A stretch of 9,359 nt of DNA from Oscillospiraceae bacterium (lineage in GTDB: Bacteria > Bacillota > Clostridia > Oscillospirales > Ruminococcaceae). The stretch is from positions 1 to 9,359 of the forward strand of contig CAAGDZ010000119.1 of NCBI GenBank assembly GCA_900768735.1, written 5' to 3'. Positions 5,586 to 9,359 of this stretch are shown piece after piece (position 1 is the first letter of the stretch; the number at the start of each line of letters is the position of its first letter). A program made the position numbers and the translations under genes. The notes beneath the pieces were generated by a model that was not told the origin of the DNA, did no database searches, and saw only the letters and a list, made by a program, of their open reading frames with translations.

Positions 5586-6548
5586 TCACTTGACGTATCT
5601 GTCAAGAAAGCTGTGTATCTTTTCCTCATAGCGCTGAGGATTTTCGTAATAAGAAGCTGCGTGTGCGGCGTTTTCCACCAGCATTATATCCTTTTCTGCC
5701 TTGCAGGCGTCGTAATTCTGCTGTGTCATATACGGCGGTACGAACGTATCATCCTTGCCGTGAAAGAAAAGGGTGGGGAGGCTGTTTGTCTTCATCGCGT
5801 CAAGCGTCGAATAGTCCTTAAACCCATAGCCTGCCTTTTTCCTGCAAAGAACGTTGCTGATATTCATCACAGGGAAGGGCGGGAGATGATAGTCGCGCTT
5901 TAAAATATGCGCGAATACATCGTAGGGAGTAGTATAGGCACAGTCTGCCACAATTGCCTTTACAGACGGCGATAAATCGGAAAATCCCGAGGTCATAAGC
6001 ACTATCGCGCCGCCCATTGATACTCCGTAAAGCACTATCTTTTTACCCTTATCAAAGCGGGTGTCAACATAATCTATCCAGCCCTTGCAGTCAAAGCGGT
6101 CGAGAATGCCGAAGCCTATGTACTTTCCCTCGCTGTTTCCGTGGGCACGGTGGTCTACTATCAGACAGTCATAGCCTATTCTGTGGAAGAACACCGAGAT
6201 AGAGGTGCTGTCTCTCATACCGCATCCGGTATAGCCGTGGTTTATTATGACGAGCTTATCCGTCGGAGTATCGGCGGCAAAATACATCGCAGTAAGCTTT
6301 AGTCCGTCATAAGAGGTTATGCTGACCGGCTGCAGCGGCTGCTGCTCCAGCCACTCGCGATTAGGCACGATAAACTTCTTATACTCCTCCCACCTCTGCA
6401 TATCCGCCATTTCGCTTATATCAACCCTAAGCTGATCCTGACGCGGAATCGTGCGGTTGAACAGGGTGAAAGCGCCCGCGGTAAATCCGGCAGTCGTGCC
6501 GACAAGCGCCGTACCGGCTACCGCCGCGCCAATTGCTAATACGGACAT
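5586..6548 (-). CDS. Membrane-anchored alpha/beta hydrolase
   Basis: A 320-residue serine hydrolase of the alpha/beta fold (BAAT/acyl-esterase-like). Residues 2-30 form a Gly/Ala-rich hydrophobic stretch that is probably a membrane anchor. There is no charge before it and R32 and R36 follow it, which by the positive-inside rule suggests the catalytic part faces the cytosol. Motifs are INHGYTG (102-108, oxyanion loop), DHRAHGNSEG (132-141), the nucleophile elbow G175-V-S177-M-G179, the acid D267 in HGKDDTFVP and the base H296. So the triad looks complete. It is the first gene of the operon; its leader contains one regulator palindrome, and a weak AAGGGG precedes the ATG by eight bases. In this setting it may act as an editing or releasing thioesterase/esterase, but substrate and role are inferred only from its neighbours. 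Confidence 0.82.
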   Translation of the reverse strand: MSVLAIGAAVAGTALVGTTAGFTAGAFTLFNRTIPRQDQLRVDISEMADMQRWEEYKKFIVPNREWLEQQPLQPVSITSYDGLKLTAMYFAADTPTDKLVIINHGYTGCGMRDSTSISVFFHRIGYDCLIVDHRAHGNSEGKYIGFGILDRFDCKGWIDYVDTRFDKGKKIVLYGVSMGGAIVLMTSGFSDLSPSVKAIVADCAYTTPYDVFAHILKRDYHLPPFPVMNISNVLCRKKAGYGFKDYSTLDAMKTNSLPTLFFHGKDDTFVPPYMTQQNYDACKAEKDIMLVENAAHAASYYENPQRYEEKIHSFLDRYVK

Positions 6549-6570
6549 TATATAACAGCCCCTTTCTTTT

Positions 6571-6587
6571 TTCGACCGACGGTCGAA
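6571..6587. promoter_or_regulatory. Regulator palindrome 1 (in operon leader)
   Basis: TTCGACCG-A-CGGTCGAA is a perfect 17-bp palindrome with 8-bp arms. It lies downstream of both minus-strand promoters, about 22 bases before the first operon ATG. A bound repressor here would act as a roadblock. In the mRNA the same bases would form a hairpin right next to the ribosome binding site. Confidence 0.75.
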
Positions 6588-6638
6588 TTTTGGGTGTGGT
6601 TCGCTGTAAAAATGTAATGAATTTGTTATTCAGCTTAT

Positions 6639-6667
6639 ATTATACCAATTTTTCGACCGGCGGTCGA
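6639..6667 (-). promoter_or_regulatory. Operon promoter P1 (extended -10), overlapped by palindrome 2
   Basis: On the minus strand TATAAT (6644-6639) is preceded by TGG, an extended -10. Seventeen bases upstream is TCGACC (6667-6662), a 4/6 match to TTGACA that is part of palindrome 2. The expected start is near 6632, with a leader of about 84 bases. Confidence 0.65.
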
Positions 6668-6668
6668 A
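6652..6668. promoter_or_regulatory. Regulator palindrome 2 (on P1)
   Basis: TTCGACCG-G-CGGTCGAA, with pairing continuing three more A/T steps on each side (6649-6671). It covers the -35 and spacer of P1, the classical place for TetR-type repression. Confidence 0.8.
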
Positions 6669-6705
6669 AAAACAGTGTAAAAATTTATATTTCTCTTTTT
6701 ATTTT

Positions 6706-6734
6706 ATTATATCACCTTTTCGACCGTCGGTCAA
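6706..6734 (-). promoter_or_regulatory. Operon promoter P2, overlapped by palindrome 3
   Basis: On the minus strand TTGACC (6734-6729) and TATAAT (6711-6706) are exactly 17 bases apart. The -35 is formed from the changed right arm of palindrome 3. Expected start near 6699, so transcripts from P2 would pass palindromes 2 and 1. Confidence 0.65.
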
Positions 6735-6735
6735 C
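6719..6735. promoter_or_regulatory. Regulator palindrome 3 (on P2, imperfect)
   Basis: TTCGACCG-T-CGGTCAAC: the left arm is intact, while the right arm lacks the G of GGTCGAA. That change creates a good TTGACC -35 on the minus strand. The site is 67 bp from palindrome 2, which is 81 bp from palindrome 1 (centre to centre). It ends 18 bases before the -35 of the regulator gene, so direct self-repression through this site is possible but not certain. Confidence 0.7.
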
Positions 6736-6741
6736 CGCTTT

Positions 6742-6771
6742 AACGGAAAATTGTTGCAAATAAACGGAAAA
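6742..6771 (+). repeat. Direct repeat AACGGAAAA around the regulator -35
   Basis: AACGGAAAA occurs at 6742-6750 and again at 6763-6771, 21 bp apart, or two helical turns. The two copies flank TTGCAA, the -35 of the regulator promoter. It could be a binding site or chance in AT-rich DNA. Confidence 0.3.
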
Positions 6772-6782
6772 CATGGTAGAAT
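6754..6782 (+). promoter_or_regulatory. Promoter of the TetR-family gene
   Basis: TTGCAA (6754-6759) and TAGAAT (6777-6782) are 17 bases apart, with TGG before the -10. The expected start is near 6789, giving a leader of about 110 bases before the ATG at 6901. Nothing convincing is seen in that leader apart from three TGCACA words at about 6804-6829. Confidence 0.6.
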
Positions 6783-6900
6783 AAACGCAAAGTAAATTTA
6801 ATATGCACAAAAAATCTGCACATTGCACATACGCCGGCAGAAATTCTATTTGGATTTGAGTGTCGGTGCGCTCTACTGTGCCAGATTTAACGGAGTTATT

Positions 6901-7515
6901 ATGAAACAGGATAAATACGAAATTATTTTAAATTCAGCAAAGGAGCTCATGTGCTCGAAAAGCGCATCCACGGATATTACCGTCGATATGATAGCAAAGC
7001 ACGCGGGCATAGGAAAGGGCAGCATCTATTATTATTTTAAAAGCAAGGACGAGATAATAGACGCGGTCATCAATCAGTCCTATACCGCCGCTCTCGGCAA
7101 CTTTATCAGCGCGATAAAAAGTCAGGAGAACACCACAGATAAGCTCCGCCTGCTGTTCCGCTCGATTCTCGGCACCGAGCTGAGAGATAAAAGTAAAAAT
7201 GTTATACGGGAGCTTCACCTGCAGAATGATATTGTCACGAACTATAAGCTTATGATGACTTCGATAAAAGCTATTTCGCCTATCCTGACCGAGCTTCTGG
7301 TAGAGGGTACGAAAAAGGGCGAGCTTCACGCTGACTACCCAGAGGAAAGCGCTCAGATGATTATCGCTATGATGACCTTTCTGCTGGATAATTCGTTTTT
7401 CCCGCAGAATAATGAAAGCCGTCTGCGAAATCTGAAGCTGTATTCAAAAATCCTCGATACCTGCCTGCATACAAAGGCGGGAAGCTTTGACTTCTTGTTT
7501 GAGCCGATTGAATAA
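6901..7515 (+). CDS. TetR-family transcriptional regulator
   Basis: A 204-residue regulator with the TetR N-terminal DNA-binding domain: helix-turn-helix T27-V-D-M-I-A-K-H-A-G-I-G-K-G-S-I-Y-Y-Y-F46, then KSKDEII. The rest is a helical ligand-binding domain typical in length but not recognisable to a ligand class. I chose ATG 6901 because ACGGAG ends five bases upstream and the HTH then sits at the usual distance; a TTG at 6823 would add 26 unrelated residues and has no ribosome binding site. It is transcribed away from the five-gene operon, and the three 17-bp palindromes between them have the size and symmetry of TetR-family operators. It most likely represses that operon until a small molecule, perhaps a fatty acid or the pathway product, binds. 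The link to the operators is inference from position. Confidence 0.9.
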   Translation: MKQDKYEIILNSAKELMCSKSASTDITVDMIAKHAGIGKGSIYYYFKSKDEIIDAVINQSYTAALGNFISAIKSQENTTDKLRLLFRSILGTELRDKSKNVIRELHLQNDIVTNYKLMMTSIKAISPILTELLVEGTKKGELHADYPEESAQMIIAMMTFLLDNSFFPQNNESRLRNLKLYSKILDTCLHTKAGSFDFLFEPIE

Positions 7516-7522
7516 AAAATGC

Positions 7523-7550
7523 ACCCCCGAAAGCGTCCGCCTTCGGGGGT
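7523..7550. terminator. Bidirectional terminator between convergent genes
   Basis: ACCCCCGAA and TTCGGGGGT form a perfect 9-bp stem, with a further GCG/CGC pairing inside the loop. On the plus strand it is followed by ATATCTTTATTT; on the minus strand by GCATTTTTTATT, a better U-run. It lies 7 bases after the regulator stop and 20 bases after the stop of the opposite gene, so it serves both. Confidence 0.85.
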
Positions 7551-7570
7551 ATATCTTTATTTATCCGGTT

Positions 7571-9359
7571 TTATTTCAGCTTGATTTCTGCGATGCTGTC
7601 ATCACCGTCTGCAATTCTGTTAAGATTATCGGAAACGTCGGTAAGAGTTTTGATGTACTCAAAGCTGATATTGCTGTTGTTTTCAAACTTTATCTCGCTT
7701 GTGTTGTTCGTGATAAGAGGAGTGTATACCTTCATGAGAATGTATACCGATTTTTCATTGTCAAGCTCGCTGTCCTTTACCTTGCACTGGAAAGGAATGC
7801 AAAGAACGTATGTGTTGTTCTTCTTGGAGCTGCATACAAAATATGCACTGCCCGCGGGCTTGCAGCTCGAAATCTCCTGGTCGTAGCAGATGAAGCTGTA
7901 TGTATCATGTACATAGTAAGCCCAGTTGTTGAGTACCTGCTCTTTAACATTTTCGCTTACAGTATCTGCAAATGCGGTAACGTTGTCCTTGTTTAACTTT
8001 TCAGCCGATGTAATGTATCTGTCGAGTTCTGCGCTGTCAATTTTCATTTCCTTTGCAATCTCGCTGAAAACAAGGCCGTAAGATTTATATTCATCGGCAC
8101 TGAACTCGCTGTAACCGCTTGTTATTTTGATATTGATTGTATCTCCGCCGGAAATCGAATTTGTCTTGTCTGCGTTGATGTAGAACGAACCGATGTAGTT
8201 AAGCTCATCTGAAACATCAGTCGATTTTTCGTCAGATATAGTAAGCTGGTTTTCGGGAGTGTGAACCTTGCTTGATATTCTGAAGCTGTTTGAATCTTCA
8301 TCATCTGCGGTTATAACAAGGTTTCCTGTTGTAACCTCTGTTTCGTTCCAATGATATGTAAGTGCTGCTTTTCCGTCAACGCCGGATACCTTAATATCTA
8401 CCAGCGAGAATACATCAAGTGTATCAGCCTCGCCGAGACCGCTTACCGTAAATACAGCCTCGGTTTTGCTGTCAATATACATACCGTATTTTGAGAGCAG
8501 ATATTCGGACATATACTCATCTTCCGCGATGGTTATCTTAAATTCATCACCGTTTGAGAGCTTACCCTCTGTTCCTGAGGTTGTCAGGGTCAATGAGTAG
8601 TAATCGTCAATATAGATGTTGCTCCAGCTTGACGAAAGGTTGAAGGGCATGCTGTCGTCTTTGGTTGTAAGCTCGACACAGCCTGCGCCGTTAATGCCTA
8701 CAAAGCTTGCATCAAAAATGTCGGAAGCCGAGAACGATTTGGGTTCTTCAAGTCCCTCAACGGTATATTCGATAGTATCGTTGCCGTTGAAGCTTAAGCC
8801 GGACTTGCTCTGAACATTTTCGAGATTCTTGACTCTGATAACTATCTTGTCGCCGTTTGAGGCGTTCTTGACATTTCCGTCAACATCGAATGTAAGGTTG
8901 CTGAGATAACTCCATGACTGAATATCGTTAAGAGAAAGCTCGCTTACGCTGTCAGCCTTATATACTTCGTTCAGAATCTTGTCTGTGTCGATTGAGTATG
9001 TAACTTTTCCGTAGCCGTTGTAGCCCTCTACGTTTACTTCAACATACTTTGTAATATCAACCCTGTTTGCAAGGCCGACTATCAGAATTGTTGCAACAAT
9101 AGCGGCAATAAGAACTACGACGCCGATTCCGGAAATGATAAGAAGCTTCGCGTGCTTTTTGAAAAAGCCGAGGCCTGCATTAGCGGCGGGAGCTGTCTGC
9201 ATGGCGGGGTTTGCCTGCGGTGCGGGAGCTTGCTGCTGCGGCTGAGCAGTGGCTGTAGGTGCGGGTGCAGGCTGCTGTGTCTGAACGGGAGCCGCGGGTG
9301 CGGGCGCAGGCTGCTGTGTCTGAACGGGAGCCGCGGGTGCGGGTGCAGGCTGCTGTGTC
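7571..9359 (-). CDS. Single-pass membrane protein with triplicated outer repeats (N-terminus beyond window)
   Basis: The reading frame is open to the right edge, giving at least 595 residues. Numbered from the Met codon at 9202, which has no ribosome binding site and is probably internal, the 52 visible residues before it are Pro/Ala/Gln-rich with a 13-residue tandem repeat. Residues 19-44 are one strong membrane helix after a KK-rich stretch. The rest (48-543) should lie outside the cell. Three related units of roughly 100 residues can be seen: GYNGYGKVTYS (60-70) with NGDKIVIRV (116-124); GINGAGCVELT (169-179) with NGDEFKITI (217-225); and GVDGKAALTY (274-283) with GGDTINIKI (352-360). Units 1 and 2 end in YTVEGL and FTVSGL. 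The final 150 residues hold five Cys (439-473). Proteins of this build in Clostridia often begin with a zinc ribbon, but that part is not visible. Function unknown. Confidence 0.8.
   Translation of the reverse strand, partial: TQQPAPAPAAPVQTQQPAPAPAAPVQTQQPAPAPTATAQPQQQAPAPQANPAMQTAPAANAGLGFFKKHAKLLIISGIGVVVLIAAIVATILIVGLANRVDITKYVEVNVEGYNGYGKVTYSIDTDKILNEVYKADSVSELSLNDIQSWSYLSNLTFDVDGNVKNASNGDKIVIRVKNLENVQSKSGLSFNGNDTIEYTVEGLEEPKSFSASDIFDASFVGINGAGCVELTTKDDSMPFNLSSSWSNIYIDDYYSLTLTTSGTEGKLSNGDEFKITIAEDEYMSEYLLSKYGMYIDSKTEAVFTVSGLGEADTLDVFSLVDIKVSGVDGKAALTYHWNETEVTTGNLVITADDEDSNSFRISSKVHTPENQLTISDEKSTDVSDELNYIGSFYINADKTNSISGGDTINIKITSGYSEFSADEYKSYGLVFSEIAKEMKIDSAELDRYITSAEKLNKDNVTAFADTVSENVKEQVLNNWAYYVHDTYSFICYDQEISSCKPAGSAYFVCSSKKNNTYVLCIPFQCKVKDSELDNEKSVYILMKVYTPLITNNTSEIKFENNSNISFEYIKTLTDVSDNLNRIADGDDSIAEIKLK
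9257..9358 (-). repeat. 39-bp in-frame tandem repeat (13 residues)
   Basis: Two full units (9358-9320 and 9319-9281) and a 24-base partial unit (9280-9257) encode TQQPAPAPAAPVQ. The units are nearly identical at DNA level, with a silent GCA/GCG change, which suggests recent expansion. The array runs off the right edge, so the copy number is unknown. It forms a flexible linker before the membrane helix. Confidence 0.85.

Noticed and set aside
5575..5589. GTG at 5589 as start of the condensation protein
   Set aside because: The ATG at 5574 has AAAGGAG at an ideal distance, and that site would lie inside the coding region if GTG were used.
6803..6859. Small upstream open frame of 18 codons in the leader of the TetR gene
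   Set aside because: It has an ATG but no ribosome binding site and no special codon pattern, so nothing supports translation.

Overview
The window looks like the chromosome of a low-to-mid-GC Gram-positive anaerobe of the Clostridia, plausibly a gut Oscillospiraceae/Ruminococcus relative. The reasons are AGGAG-type ribosome binding sites before nearly every gene, good sigma-A promoters (TTGACN-17-TATAAT), the kind of peptide deformylase seen here, and protein wording typical of that group. This placement is inference; there is no rRNA or other marker.

Layout. (1) 1-183, minus: the start of a peptide deformylase gene running off the left edge. (2) 184-547: no gene, but a cluster of related palindromic repeats, including a MITE-like 182-bp unit; at least two copies read as terminator-like hairpins on the minus strand. 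(3) 548-1648, minus: a cytosolic PAF-acetylhydrolase-like alpha/beta hydrolase with its own near-consensus promoter. (4) 1841-6548, minus: a tight five-gene operon (gaps of 11-19 nt) encoding, in order of transcription, a membrane-anchored alpha/beta hydrolase, a stand-alone condensation/acyltransferase protein, an acyl carrier protein, an AMP-forming acyl ligase and an SCP2-type lipid-binding protein with a lysine-rich tail. (5) 6549-6900: a divergent control region with three copies of a 17-bp palindrome (TTCGACCG-N-CGGTCGAA), two of which lie between the -35 and -10 of two tandem minus-strand promoters. (6) 6901-7515, plus: a TetR-family regulator. (7) 7523-7550: a hairpin shared by two convergent genes. 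(8) 7571-9359, minus: a membrane protein with a repeated Pro/Ala/Gln-rich segment, one membrane helix and a large outer part with three related repeats; its N-terminus lies beyond the window.

How the genes may work together. The ligase would activate a carboxylic acid as an adenylate and load it on the carrier protein. The condensation protein would pass the acyl group to an unknown acceptor. The hydrolase could edit or release product, and the SCP2 protein could hold a lipid substrate or product. The adjacent TetR regulator very probably binds the three palindromes and switches the operon on in response to a small molecule. This is a compact nonribosomal/acyl-transfer pathway made wholly of free-standing domains. 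I do not recognise a characterised pathway with this gene set, and its product cannot be read from the sequence. No phosphopantetheinyl transferase is in the window.
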